64,000 bases of DNA from Bugula neritina (taxonomy: Eukaryota; Bryozoa; Gymnolaemata; Cheilostomatida; Bugulidae): NCBI GenBank assembly GCA_964035545.1, contig OZ037768.1, forward strand, positions 7,617,241-7,681,240. Reading direction: 5' to 3'. The stretch's first letter is position 1, and each line of letters begins with the position of its first letter. Both the position numbers and the translations under genes were made by a program. The notes under the pieces were generated by a model. The model made no database searches and was not told where the DNA came from. It saw nothing but the letters and a program-made list of their open reading frames with translations. Positions 39,871 through 55,100 of this stretch are shown here, piece after piece.

Positions 39871-40368
39871 AAATGATCTTGATAATACCGTATATTATTT
39901 ACTTTTTAATAATATAGTTTTTTAATAAATAGTCAAATTATCAAATATTTAACATAAATATTATACTCGTATTTAAAATAAAATTTACTTCAAATTCATA
40001 TGCAAAATTATTAAATTTTAAACTATTACTATTACTGTTAACAAATATTTAATTGTTTCATTTAGTTAATGATACAAATTTTACTAAAATTAAAAGTTGA
40101 ATGACATTGTTTCAATGTTTATTACATACTTATATTAGCACATTCATGCTGAAAATATTCAATCAATAATGGATGTGGTTAGTTAGTCTCTCTAAACTTA
40201 CTAATTCATTTTTAAAAGTTTGTTCTCCACACTTTACACATACAACCTGTGTGACAGAGTATAAAGTCTCACTGGGCAATTTTTACAAGGAATATTTTAT
40301 TGTTTAAATAGTACCAGATTTAATATTATGTATTGATTTTAGAATTGTAATTACTGTTTAGTATCAGT

Positions 40369-43300
40369 ATGAGTACAGACTATGATAAGAAGAGAATGTT
40401 GCACCTTGGGACAACTCCTCGACAAGAAATATCTATCCAAAAAGAGATTGATGATGTAGCTCTAAGGACTATCCATGAAATAGCTTATCTGAAAAATGTT
40501 AAGGCCAATGAAGAGCCTAGTGATGTAGAAAAGATAACAAAGTATGTCCAATAAAATACCATTGCTTAATATACCATGTCCCATGTTTAAAACATGCTTG
40601 CATATGTTTAGTTTATGTGCCTGCTTAAAACTTCAAAACCTATTTTGCCATCTTTATTTGCTTTTAGCAAAATAATAATTTATTTGTAGAAAGCTTGAGC
40701 CAGACTTTGTTTCAAAACGACGGTTTGAACTCAGAAAGTCAAAGCCTGTTTTCCACGAACCTGGCACTGCACAGCCTAAAACACCGAGAGTGAGAAAAAA
40801 GTTCACCAACTTCAAGCTTACACTAATTATTGAATTTTAAAACTACAAAAATATTTATGATAGGTAAAACATAGAGTATTTTAAAAGGATTTTTCTTTGT
40901 TTTAGCCTCCACCAGAAAAACTTGCCAATGTGCCTGGTTACAACCAGCTGGAGAAGCCACTTGTTAATCCAATTTTTACTGGCAAAACTAAGAAGTACCC
41001 ATATAGTAAGGAAGGCAAGGTAACTACAGCTGATATGGTGAAAGCAAAGCGGTCATCTGTTGGGGTTTTGCCTAATTCTAGGCAAACTACAGAAATTCAA
41101 AACCTAAATATACTGCTGGAAGGGGAAACACCGGGCTCAGTTGCACAAACTGGGCTTCACCATCATATCGATGTTGTGAGCAGTGTTAACAATCAAGTGG
41201 ATTTTCATTTTGGTGAGTTGTATTGATCCTACTATATTTATGATACTTTAGATGGAATCAGAATTTTTAGTAATTAAAAGTTTAATTATACATTAGTTTG
41301 AAATGCTCATTAACTGGTAGTTGAAGATACAGAGTGTGGAAAGTATAGAATACTAATAAATTGGTTGTTATATGAATACATTTTGTTGTTGAACTTCATT
41401 TCAAATAAATTGTAATACTCATGTTGAAAATTATATAATGTTATTTAATGAAGAGTTAATTTATGATAGGAATCGGCTCAAACTGGAATATCAAATGCCT
41501 ATTTACTTTTATGACCACCATGACTAGAGTGTTCCAAAACTTTTTAATCTATAATGGCTCATATTTGAGTAAATTACTGAGTTTTGTGCCACACTTCTCT
41601 AGTTAGCTAAACTCACATCCAATTTTTATACCAGTGAATAAGTATTCATAGTTGAACTATGATTGAATTAGCACATTAATAAATGTAGTGTTGAGATCAC
41701 CCAGTTGCCCCTGTAGTGTAATGGTGTAGTAACTTTGTGGGTTGAATGAAACTAAGTGCTGAACATGTCTCTTTGTAAGAGAAAACAAGAGGCAAGGTAT
41801 TCTTCAGTAGTAGCAATCTTCATTTGTAGCATAAAGTAGTGGTCTTCAACAGGCGAGCTCCAGTGGTAGACTGAACTACACTGGAACTCGCCTGCTTTTA
41901 TATACACAAGATAAAAGAAAAAGATCCTTTTGTTGTCCAAAATCGGAGTCGGAAATGCTGATCTTCGGGCAACAACATTTAGTATAAGAAAATTATTACA
42001 TGACTTCAAATGGTATTCAGTGCAATTACATTATGCTGAAAGCTTTAACATCAATCACAATACTTAGGCATTAGAAAGCTACCTCAACTTAGTTATAATT
42101 ACAGCATTCAAAATGATACACAACAAGTAATTACAATACTGACGAACGCAGTTACTAGAACTTTCCAGAACAATAGGGGATGAAAATCCATTACAATGGT
42201 TAGCGCACCTGGTTGCAAACCAGAGGTCTCGGGTTCGAATCCCAGGGAGGACAACATTATTTTATAATTTTGTCAGAAGTTGTAAATTATATTCAAAACT
42301 AAAAAGGATGTTTAATAATTATCTGCAGATTTTGGAAGTTATGAAGAGTATAAGAAAAGTGTTACAGAAGTATCTGGCCCACCCAAGAAGCCTGCTATTC
42401 TCTCTCAGACTGGTACAACCTCAGCCGTGGCCATGAGTGAGCGACCTCAGCCAATGGCTAAAAAGCCATCCATTGACTTAGAACTGGCAAAGAAGAAAGC
42501 TGCAGCAAGGGAACGTAGACTAAAAAAGCTACTCAAAGAACAACAATTGAAAGAAGAAAAAGAAAGGCTAGAAAATGAAAAGCAAAATGGCCGCCCTGGG
42601 TCAGACGCTAGCTCCTCTAGTGTCAGGTAAACTCTTTAAAAAAGTTAATTAAATTTTTTTTTAAATCTTGCAAAGTTAGTATACAATGGAAAGTTTGATG
42701 TTGTCATAAGTTTTATGCAGTCGCACTAAACCACCAGTTGCTGTCTTTTAATGACTCACAGAAGTTTTTAGTCACTATCCTTGGGAGAACCCCTAATAAA
42801 AAGATTTTTTTTAAAATGGGCTAAGGACTGTTTTTAATGTGGCACAGGAGCAATTACGATTGGATGTTCTTCCTAACATAACCGCCAGTGGCTGTACTTG
42901 ATTCACTGACCTGGTGCTTACTAGGCCAGCACTCTAACCACTCTACACCATGACTAATCAGCAGATGTGAAATTGTGCCTGTGGGGCGCACAAATAATAC
43001 TTTGGGTATTTAACTGCACGTGTGAATTTTTTGCAGATCAATGCAAGAGTTGGTTGAAGAGGCTGAGAATATTGCTGCTGGAGCATATACTGGATCGAAG
43101 GTGGTTAAAACTTCTAAGATCCGTAAATCTAAGCATTCAGATGTCGTGGCTCCTGAGAAAACTGTAAGGAATGTTGATGAGATTATAGCGAGTCTAAAAA
43201 CTCAGACAATCAAAGGAGAGCTGTACGTTATAAATATTATTTGTTTTCCTATAATTTATATAGCTAGCCGTTTTCTGATTTGTGATCGCTATACCTAGTT

Positions 43301-46300
43301 GTCATGTTTTATTAACCAAGACATTTGTTGGTACATATCTTGAGAATATGTTGAAAAATTCTGTTATTATTAGGTTTATTGACTCTAAATACTAAACTAA
43401 AAGTGCTACTGTGTTAATCTAGCGATTGCATCTACTTATTTAAGTTTTGAAATTCTGTTATCTGGTTTCGGAAGTTTTAACATTCTAATGATTGAATAAA
43501 CTACTAAACAATAATTTTGAAAAGATCCTAAATGCCCATGATTTATGCCATTCATATCAAACAGTTTAATTTAATATATACCAGAGAATAACAATCCTAT
43601 TTAAAATGTACTTGATAAATGTTTTTATAGATGTCTTGTCTAGTGAATTATTTAATTTTTCTGAGTAATCATTTTTTTAAAATACTTAATGACTTTTTCA
43701 GTACTAAATACTCGCTTAATACTTTAATGGTGTTACTTGTGCAGTCTTTGCCTTTTTAATACATATAAATGTTTTCACATTATAATAATAAGAATTCCTC
43801 TTATGTAAAGGGAGTCAGAGGCTGATAAACAGATCCGTGAGATTATGGGTAGAGTGATGAAACATGCTACTGCTGTGTTGGGAGATATAGGTTAGTTGGA
43901 TGTATTGACTCTATTTTATCTCCTACAACTTTCAAAACACTAAATATTTTTTTTAGCTTTGCGTAAAAGTTACGTCAAGTTTTGACTTAAAATTTCTCCC
44001 GTGGGCTTATAGTCACTGTCTATGTGAGAATATTTAATGGATTTATTAAGCGGACTAAGAACCTATTTTTTTATTGTGGCAAAAGAACAATTATGACGGA
44101 ATGTCTTTCCCAACATCACCAATGGCCTTTACTAATATTTGAACTATTGGCCTTGTATTTACTAATTATCCAGTGCTCTAACCGAATTTTGACTTACAAT
44201 ACATAATATGAAATATGTAATATAGTTGAAATGAAGCAAACATAACACCTGTTTTAACTAATAGGTACAAAAACTAATATCATCAAATAATTACCACCTT
44301 GAGGTTTTACAGTTTTATAGATTCTATAATACCATATTTGGTGCTTATACTATCTATGTTGTGTAACGATGTGGGGACAATCATCTTTTGTATCTTTGCT
44401 ACAGACACAACCACTGAGAGCCCAACAGTCATGGAGGATTCTGAAAGAGAGGCTGATGATGTCAAAATCAATGAAGAAACTATCACTGATGAAGATCCTT
44501 TACCAAATATTACAGTAGAACCAACTGAAGCTTCTAAAAAAGTTTGTTTACTTTTAATTTCTGAATAATTTTCCATGAAAATACAACACAGAAAGTTACA
44601 GTTCTACTCTGCTGTGTACTGTATGTGCTAGTTTAACCAAAATTTAATAAAGTTTTAAATAAGTTATAACTTATGTATTTTCAAGCAAGCTTTGTATGCA
44701 TCTTTACGGGTTTCAAAGTGTTACGGGAGTATTATTGATCTCTCAATATCACCTATAAATGCGTCTCGACTTAGTTACTGCTACTCTGTGTTTTGAATAA
44801 GATTTTGGTGACTGGGTTATTTGAGCTTATTCTTGACTGTTTATGATATGGATGACTGATTATATTGTTTAGGATGTACCAACAGAGCCGGTTGCTGAAG
44901 CCACACCCTCTCCAATCTTATCTAAACAAAGTGCTGCGAGTAACAAGACTCCCAGCCTGTCAGAGGAAGTCCTCATAGACAGAGTGGAGTCTGCAAATAA
45001 TGAGAAAACTGGTGGCACTGAAGAAGAGAAAGTTCCGGACTTATATGATCTGAGAGCTGCTTACAATGACCTCATTATAACGCCTCAAGTGACGCATGAA
45101 GATATAGTCTCTGTACATGGGAAAGTAAGGTTTAACTCTCGGAGCATTATTCTATTTTGCATGTGTTCAATTTAATTTTGGTGAACTTATGCCATGCTAC
45201 ATATTATGCTACACCTGATAATTTTATTTGTCAGTTTAATCTTAATATTTTTCAAGCAACCTACTGTTAGGGTTTTCTGTGAATGATGTACATACTTGAT
45301 CAATATATGCCCTTCTTTACATCATAAATTGTTGACCAAAGACCTCTAGATTTGTTCTACTCTTTCTTGTAATATATTCTTTTTAGGTGAAAACGTTTGT
45401 TTCAAAGTTGTTAGATGATGGCAGAAGTGCCCAGGAGGTGAAAAAGCACTTGATAAATGTGCATGATAACGTGAGGTCATACGTATCTAAACATGGCGCC
45501 ACCAGAACTGAGCCCGCTGCGAGAATGCCGGAGTATAAAGTACCAAACTATACCAGAAATGTGCACTATTTCTGTACAGCTAAACATGGTGTACAGGTAT
45601 GGCCATACCTCTTTTTCATGACAGAAACTCAAGTCAAAATATAAATATATTCAAATTATAATATAAATATCACCATTTGACAAGAATCTTGTAACTTTTC
45701 TAATGCAACTAGAGTTTAACTTACTTAGTTACAGTCATTTAGAAGAAAAGATAACAGTATTGTATTGGCATCATACAAGTTTACTGTATTATCTTTGCTA
45801 CATACTTTGTTGGAAATATCACTGAATAAAGTATGTATGGATGTTTTTTTAATATTTGAGTTTTTGTTGGAAATAATTACTTTTGTGACATATTTCTGTT
45901 AGTTATGCATTGCAGGTGCTCAGTTCAAAATCATAATGAAGCAGGTCGATTTTGCCAATAACCTCTAGTGGCTATCAATTTAGGTGTACATCTCACATCT
46001 CCACGGTTTCATGTTCTATGATTATACGTAGATGCCTTCTGAGATGGCTAAAGCTGTGCGCCTGTATCATGCACCAGATATGTTTAAGAGAGCATTAAAA
46101 GACAGTTGGGTACTGAATGAGCATTACCTAGCAACCAATGATGCTAATCAGGATCACTCGTTTCAAGTCAGTGAAGAAGCAGATATAATAAGTGACTCTA
46201 ATCTGGCTCGTAGAAGGAGTGCTGCAGCCAGAGCTATTCTAGACGAAGCTTCCGCTGGTGAAATATTATAATACCGTTTCTTTTTACAAAGTCATTTGCG

Positions 46301-49300
46301 ATTTTTGCATAATTTAGGAAGCTAAAAATATTTTAAACTGCATATCAATATGTTCACCAAAAACATAAATACTATAGTATAGAAAAACAAGATTTTTTTA
46401 TTAGTAAACTATGCAAGAGTAAATTATGCTTCAATTAGCCCTTTTTATACATTTTTGTCTTCTTATATTGTAAAATGAACTTTTTTTGTGTAAAAAAGGA
46501 ATCATTTGGTTAAAACCATTAAGTCTCAATTAGTTGGTTATAAATCAAAAATTGTTAAGATGCAGAAGACCTTCCAATGGTTTACACAAGTTTGTAGCAC
46601 AAATCAATGTCAATAATTGATTGATCTGATAGCATCTGCTTTGGAATCTTTCAGCCGGAGGTATTGGTTACAGCAGATGGAGAGAGAAAGCTCAAGAGCT
46701 GTTCCAAGACAACAGAGACATGTCAGTCACTGGTACTAAAACCGGCATCATACTTGATGAAAGTAAAACATTCTGGAGCACAGCTCCCCCTAAGGTATCA
46801 GCGGTTCTTATTATAACTTTTAAACTAGCTGTATAGCTTCACTCTTCATGGGTTCGAACCCCAGTAAAGGTCATTCATTGGTAATGTTAGGAAGAGCATT
46901 CAGTCATAGTTGCTCCTGTGCAATATGAACAAGTCCTTAGCCCAAATTAACAAAAACCCTTTCTATCAGGGGTTCTCACAGGGATAGTAACTATAAACTT
47001 ATGTAAGTTTTTTTATAGCTTCACTAGAAAACCTTGTTGTGCTACCATTACTTATTCTTGCATCTGTATTAATATGTCATGGAAGTTTGAAATTCTTGCA
47101 TTTATTCTGCTGTTCATGCAGTGATTATTCTATGATATGTGATTATAGATGTGTGTGAGACCGGCGTATGTAAGACAGCATCTGTTTCCCGAGTATTACG
47201 GAGCAGTTGTGGAGGATGAAGGACTTCATACAGACAAAGCTCTGGAGGATAATGATGATATGTTTTCAGATGGTGAAGATGAAAAAGAGGCTGGAAAAGA
47301 CATGGAGGAACAAGGGAACATAGAGCGGTAAGCTTATGCCTCTGCTTAGCATTATTGCGTATGTCTTTATATTTTACTTTATAGAATCTGTCAACAGATT
47401 ACTAATTTTAGCAAATCTTTATTTTGGTCATTGTATAATAAGTCTTTTTGAAAAAAGTTTTCAAAGTCAACCTATTCTGAAAACTTTGATTTCACACTTG
47501 TTAATTTGAGCTTACAGCCAGTCTTGTAATGAGTTTTCTTGTTTTTTAGTCACTCAGTCAATCATAATATACCAGTTAATAAAATATCTGGTTAGTCAGA
47601 TGTTGATAAACATACAAAATATACTCTACATTGGTTACTAAAAATAGTAATGGTAAAATACTTACTGCCCAGTTTTTGACCTGCCTTTAGAGTAGAAGTA
47701 GAAGATGCCAAGATTGAGGTACATAAAATCAGTCTCTCTGTTTACAGGATTTTGCTGAGAAGACACCACTCTGCTCAAGATCTTACTCACTCACTGAAAG
47801 TACAGATAGAAAGAGAGGCGAAGAAACAGGCTAAAGCTAATGCTATGTTTAATGAGGTAGTAACTTCTTATTAGTCAACTAGAAAGAATGCACACCATTC
47901 TAAAATAAATGTGTGCTACTTTTACTGAAACTAAATGCAAGATGTATGCTGACATATATTTATAGTCTACACTTGATGATACCAAATCTGAAGAAAAAGA
48001 GGCTGATGGGAGCGACGTTGAGCGCATTACTCCCGAGATGGAAAAAGATAAATTACGTAAGCAATGTGAAGTAAAGCTAAATTGTTTTAAGTTTATTTAT
48101 GAACTATCATGCTAACACCATACTATGTTTGCTAGGTTAGTTGATAATGGGAAGTGTAATAAATTTGATATGTAATGTAATAAGTATAAGACTAATAAAT
48201 ATAAAACTATCTCCCTTTCTGGTTAATTCTACACAATAGCATTATATATGTTTTTGTAGACTTTGCAACACGCACTATATGTAATATAAATAATTTTAAT
48301 AATTAATATAAATTACTTTGAATCCATAGTATACATTTAAATGAGAAATTATGTCAATATTGCAAGGCGCCTGTTACAGTAGCATAGCATCAGTAACTTA
48401 TACCTTAGAATGTATATAATATATTACATTCATTTCATTTCTGTCTATGATATAATAAAGAAGAAGTATATAAGACTACATATTATAATCTATGCTGAAT
48501 TACAGAGGCCAGCAGTAAAGTTATCTACAGCAAATCTATGGACAGTCCATCTAAAGTCCTGGTCTCAGACTCCACACTGTCTACATATTCTAAAGACACT
48601 AAGACTGCTTCTACAAGATTCCTCACAGAGGAAGAGATTTTCCCAGTGGAGCTTTTACCGTATGTTTTGGTTGCAGATTTATGTCATTGCCAAGTTCATC
48701 ATGTTTTTAAAATTGCTATATTTTGCAGTAATGTAAGGCTATCTATTTTTTTTAGGCATGTATATATTATCATTGAATACATTTTAGCATGCTTACTTAT
48801 AAATACAGTGCATACTGATAATGTAAAAAGGCAATTCATGTAGTTTTAAAGTTTTTATTTATTAAGGCTTTTTGAAACTTCAATTAATTTTTAAATTTTA
48901 TTACATGTTACTAAATTCCTTTTTGAACGAGTAAAGTTATCAAAGTTTGGACTACTTTAGATTATTCCTTTATTGATTACCAGGCGTAGTTCTTCCGCCC
49001 CTTCTCTCATTGAGCTGAGTGATGATTTTGTGGCTATTCCTGAGGACTATGTGTCTGCTATGAGCGAGCTGGACAGGCAGAGGAGGCAAATTAAGGAGAT
49101 GAAAGTCAATAAAGCTAATCGAGAGCTCATGGCTTTGCAGATAGACGAGGAAAAAGAAGATGCAGAGGTACGTGTCTTATGCAGGAGTTGTGTGAGTAGA
49201 CTTTCTTTATTCCTCGTCTATCTCGGCTCTGTGCTGTTTGAGTACCGGTTTGCTTTCTTTATGAATTTTAGTTATATAATGCCCCAGAATTGGTTTTTCT

Positions 49301-52048
49301 GTAGAAATCAATTTTTTTAATAATTTTGGTCAGTTTGCTTTTTTGTAAATGCACTAAATTCTTGTGATGGAGGAAAATGTTTTATATAAATTTAGAAACT
49401 GTTGAAAAAATTACATTATTTGTTAAAAAATACTTCCATAATAATATTACTTTTAATTTCCACTCAGGGTGCAACATTATAGTAATAATATTAACAAAAT
49501 GACAGTTTGACTGTTTGACTATTAAACTATAGTTTATTAGTAGTAATAGTGTTGTTTGAGCGATAGCATAATAATATTACAAAGAATACACACTATATTA
49601 AAATCTGCTTATTTCAGGTCTATTTTCTAAGTGATGACGAGACTAGTCAAAAAAGAAAGGAGTTAGGCAAGTTATCATATTATATTATAACTAAATATAA
49701 TGCATTAGTTTATATTGAAAAAATTAGTAACAAAATATGTTTTGCTTTAAAACTCTTCAATTCTTACAGATCCAGATACTAAGGCTATATCTACAGCAGG
49801 TTTGAAAGGACTTATTTTACGTGATATTAGATTTGGTGCAGTAGTTTGTTTAGATGCTTCACAAGTTAATGTTTTTACAGTCTTTTGCCTTACTACATGA
49901 GTTGTAGCAGTGAGTTTATATTGCAAGGTGTCTAACATTGCTAAAGTTGGAGTGTGTGATGTTAACATCTACAAAGTTGGTGGGGTACTTTGATTGCGTT
50001 TATAAACACATGAGGTTTCCAAAACAATTGATAGATATTTGCTTTCAATTTATACTGTACACGTTTGCAATAAATTGTTTGGAATGTCTTTGGTTGTTTG
50101 TACTTTTAATTATCAAGTGTGCAGATAAATCTGTTTGTATTTAATTCCTTAATTTATTTGCGTTTGTCAAACAAGTTTGTAAAATATATGCTGGTTTTTC
50201 TTTGGAAATATAATAATAGCTCTCTGAATTTTAAGGTAATAAAAGGAGACAGTTTTACTTTTGTTATTAGCTTTTAGTATGAGATTGACAGGATAATATG
50301 ACCTGTTTAGCAATTATTATAAACTAACTGCTTCTGGATACCTTTCTCTCACTAAGTGTAGAGCTCCTGAAATACACATAATTGTGAGAGAACTCAGATA
50401 TTGTTATTTATTGGATACACAATTGCGTTTAAAATAATATTGGATAACATATTTTGAGTGGCGACAGCTAATGGTGTTTTTACTTCAATTTTATAGCGTT
50501 TATAAGTTATTTCTTATTTAAAACTTGCAACTGACTTTGTTAACTTACAGTGAAATGGAATATTGATGTAGAAAGGCTTTCCAGCAGATCGGGCATGTAT
50601 CTTGTTTTTAGAATATTCTCTTTCTACTTTCTCTCTTCTGACCGTTATTCGGTTGCATTCCTGTCATTCGTGTTTAATTTTCATACCTAAAGCTGTAATA
50701 TACAAGTTTCTATTTACTTTTATTATATCTGCTATAATTATATTCTAATTGTAAAAAAAGGTTGCAAAATTATGAGGCTTTGTTGTGCTCTGCCTTCAGT
50801 CTGGAGATATTTAAAAAAAAGTATTAGTGTTCTATTTTTTCTAGACTACTAACTTCTATGGACTATTTAGTTAGTTGTTTATGTAAGCCGGTTTACATTT
50901 ATGTGTGGCTTTGCTGTACAGAGTACATGTGGCTCTTCTTTCTCCGCTACTAATCCATCTGCTAATGGTGTCGCAGGCTGCATATCTCGTGATACATTAG
51001 CTGTTTCACATTGTATACCAGACTTCTTTTGGTTGCTCAAATTGTACATAAAAATTTATAGCAACTTTGACAAAAGTGATACACGTGTATATAATTGAAA
51101 CACTAATTTTATGAATGTGCTGACGTCTTTTAATTTTTTTGTTTTGGTAGTCAACACTCATTTTTGTTGAACTGTTTTGCAAATGACAAAATAAAAACAG
51201 TATTTTTGACATTTCAAGGAAAAAATGTTAAGTTTTGTAACAATATTTTGATCAAACCAAAAATGTATTTGTTCGCATTTGAATAGGGTAGATACAATAC
51301 CACATTACTTAAAAAATTGATATACACAACAGTTTAGTAGATTTTATGGTCTAGCAGTGTAGTCAATTTAATGATTTGACTTATTCAACAGATAGGTGGT
51401 GTGTTCAACAGATAGGTCTATTCAACAGATATGTATATTCAACAGATAGATGTATTTAACATATAGATGTATTCAACAGATAGGTGGTATTCAACAGATA
51501 GATGTATTCAACAGTTTAGTGTAGTAGAAGGTGTTAACACTTTAAATATACTCTGTAGTGTCATTGAAGCCATCTCTGGCAGAACAGGCTTTGAATGCTG
51601 GGAGAAACTACGTGGTAATCAAGAAAAAGAAACGAAAAACTGAAAAAGCCAAGAAGCCTGTGGACTTTTCTCGACTTGAAGAGATTGAGAAGTTTTTGTA
51701 CTCTCCCGCTAATCCCTTGACAAGATCTACTTCAAAATATAACTTGAGGAAAGGTTTGTAAATATCTGGTGTAGCTTCCAAGTATTACTTCTTGTTCGTA
51801 AGTGATGGAAAGTTTCATGCACATGTAATATAATTTCAACTTTCAGCCCTTTTGATTTCTTGTTTCTAGTTGTTTTGCTTTAAATTAAATATACATGTGT
51901 ATACTGGTTCGATCATAACTATATAGTGCTTGTAAGCATGAGGTAGGTGCAGTAATGGAGAAATTGAGAAAAGCTTGCCATAATAAGTCTATTCTCGTAC
52001 TGATTCCTTATCCACTCAAGTGTTATTTGTATTACCGCTAGTATATAC

Positions 52049-52104
<56 letters not shown>

Positions 52105-55100
52105 GCAGCATTGTGTATTCATGTTTCTACAGTGTTGCCTGAGAGAGCATTGCGAGTTCCGCAGCATGTTAGAGATCGTAGACGTGGTAGTATACCAGAC
52201 TTACTCAACTGGGAAGAATACACCAGCAGAAATGAAATGCCTGTAATATATATTTGATATAATATAATATAATATAATATATTGTAATATTATATATTGT
52301 AGTATGATAAATAATGCAAATCTATTTACACGCATAAGGAAGTTCTCTATTTGTAGAAAAGATAAAATCATATTACTGAAAGTTTGATCAATTAGTTGAA
52401 ACGTTGTTATTATTAACTGAATAGATACATAAAATTCATATATTATATATTAGATAATGTTATATACCAAGTACTGCATTGTATTGTAGATAGTATTGAT
52501 ATTATATACTAGTACTATAGTATATAATATATACATTAGATAGCTACATATAGTTTTACAATACTAAACAATTTATGTTGACACGCTCTATACCTTTTCT
52601 GAATGTGAAAATTTGTTTAGTAAATAATATTTTAATTAACCAATAATACCGCTTGTTATACAACTAGTATATAGCTAACAAGGCACAGCATGCCTTCTGA
52701 TACAGTGTATGACAGTATACATCTGCAATGCGTCATCGTTTCTAACTGTAGGAGGACGCTGACCAACGAGAGTGGGCCCGAGATGTTTGGAACTTTTGGT
52801 TTGACGAAACATTTCCTCCTGAAGTTGAAGGATCTGAGAATGAAGAAGAGTAGGCATATAATAATATACAATATTGTAATTGAGTGCTGTGGAATAGAGC
52901 AGTACTAACTTTGATTGGTAACCTTTGTTTAAGGTCAAGTGAGAAAGATGACACTGCTGATGACCATGTAGATGCAGCTCAGAAAGAGGCTGACAACTCC
53001 TCAGCTAAACGTGAAAGCATCCCATCAGTGCAGAGTGAGAAGAACCTTATCTCTGATGAAGAATTCTCTAGGTATGTGTATGCAGACGGTTGTTACATGT
53101 TGAACTGATTGTATAGAATGCTGTTCCCTCTCCTTACTCTGATGACAACATTATACAACTCACCTTGAACTTGCCCAGTTTTCGACACTCCACTGTGTGG
53201 TAACTAAACAAGTTTTTTATTTAAGTAATTGCATTATTACGCGTATGCTTACAAACTCAGCCAATTTTGACGAACCACATAAATCATCATAAAAGTTTTA
53301 CTTGGCAATTATTTAACCACATGGTAAACCATTTTGTCAAACTTGTATCCGACGTTTGTTTGGTTCTATGCACATTTTCACATGATGTGATTTTTACCTA
53401 TTATATTACCTTTATTCTATGTGGAATACTTTTTTGGTAAACTCTATTAAATTACCAAAGCCATAGTAAAATCGCTATGTTGTTTTATCCTTTGTGATAG
53501 TGACACCAAACCGTCCACAATCACCCAATCGTATTACAAAACACAGTTAGTTTTACTTGGAACAGTTTTGACAAAGTCCAGAAAAAGTTTTTGTTCAGTA
53601 AAAGCATACTAGGCACCGGCTACATGCACAGCTAATGTCTGTATAAAATGTTTATTCTTGTTATTGGGATTCTTTCTATTTCTATTTCTATGGTTTAGAA
53701 TTGAGTCATTAGAGCCGCTATCTGATGAAACAGAAGATGAAATGGTGATGAGAGAGGCTCTAGAAGATGAGGCAAACAAGGTTAAAGAAAGAATGCAGAG
53801 CCAAAGCCAACCTCTTCCCTTTGATTTCTGCAGACTTGGCGCTATTCAACGCAAGGTTCGTATTGCATCATCATTTTAGCTTACTGTAGTTATGTTGTTG
53901 CATGGCCCATGCTCTTTGGAAATGAATACTGTTGGGTGGCGGTAAGAAAGCCCTTCATTATCAGAATTTAATAGGAAGTCAGGCTCCTAGAACGAACAGA
54001 CTTGCTTTTCTCCTGGTAGTCGTATTTGTTTCAAGTTTCAATTCACAAGTATTTAAACTTTATTGAAACTTTTTAGCAAAAAACAAGTTTTATATGTGAT
54101 ATATAGTCAGCTCCTTGTCAGCTTAAGGTAAATTATGACTGCAGGTAGAGATGCACATGATAATAAATATAGCTGTGATTACATGTAGTAGTCTTTGTTC
54201 CAGCTTGGCCAACTGAAGTCAGCACGACAAAACCTTGACAAAGCCTTAGAACTGGAACCGTCTTTAGTGCATGCGTACTGGCAAAGACATCTCCTCTTTT
54301 TATTACAAGGAAAGAAAACTGAAGCTGTTGAAGACCTCAATCATATTTTGAAAGTCAACAGGCTACATGCTGGCGCTTACATTTCGAGGCTAGTTGATTT
54401 CTGACCAATTAGAATGAGTTGTTTTTTAGTTATCACCCAATAGAATTGCCTGCTCGAAAGATAAATAGCATAGGGTTTATCATATTTAATATTCAAGCAT
54501 GTTAGTAACAGATAATTTAGTTTTGAAATGCTAAAAGTAGAAAATTGGATCAGTTATGATTAACAAGCTGTATTAAAGTATGCTGGTGGTTAAGGAGTAA
54601 CTGGTGAATGTTTTAGGGCTGAACTGTTGGTGGATGAGGATCCTACAATGGCTGTCACTAATTTGACTCAGGCTATCAAGATACAGCCTAATAATGCTGA
54701 CATTTATCTAAGAAGAGCAAAGCTATACCAGGACCGCCAGCAGGTAAAAGACATCTCCTGGGAATTGTATTTAATCAAAGATATTTTCCTCTAAAATAAT
54801 GCGACATGTATTAAAGTTGTGGCAAAACTTATTCTAAATTATAAAAAAGATAGCTAACCGAGCAAAAATTGCTTATTGTACTATTCACATAAAATTCTTT
54901 TATGCAGTCATAATAATATTATCAAAAAAGTTATTTGAAAATCTAAATTCTAGACTAAATAAATAGCATGCATAAATATTATGCCACTATATGCTTTATT
55001 AATATAATAAAACAGACAATTCTTAAAATGTGCACGCTGTTAATAACATTAATAGTTCGAGTAATTTTCGTGTAATATTCTAAATTTCATAATATCATAG

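Larger units (their letters stand above)
41704..42255 (+). pseudogene. tRNA-like sequence split by an inserted element
   Basis: The left half (gttgcccctgtagtgtaatgg, 41704-41724) looks like a tRNA 5' arm and D-arm. The right half starts at 42196 (atggttagcgcacctggttg) and continues through an anticodon-like loop TTGCAAA (GCA), a T-loop GGTTCGAATCCC and an acceptor-like end GGAGGACAAC. The two ends are roughly complementary (GTTG..CCCTG against CAGGGAGGACAAC). Joined across the insertion they make one tRNA-sized unit. It may be a tRNA pseudogene or a SINE head. It lies in intron 3 of the TTC6-like gene. Confidence 0.5.

Noticed and set aside
42196-42255. Functional tRNA-Cys gene (GCA loop)
   Set aside because: It lacks a 5' acceptor arm next to it, the T-stem has a mismatch, and the 5' half is 471 bases away. 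It is a broken tRNA-like sequence at most.
44307-44576. 89-codon minus-strand frame (serine-rich)
   Set aside because: Antisense of exon 7 of the TTC6-like gene; the Glu/Asp-rich coding strand explains it.
52675-52954. Minus-strand open frames opposite TTC6-like exons 21-22
   Set aside because: Shadows of the plus-strand coding exons, whose phases and splice sites agree.
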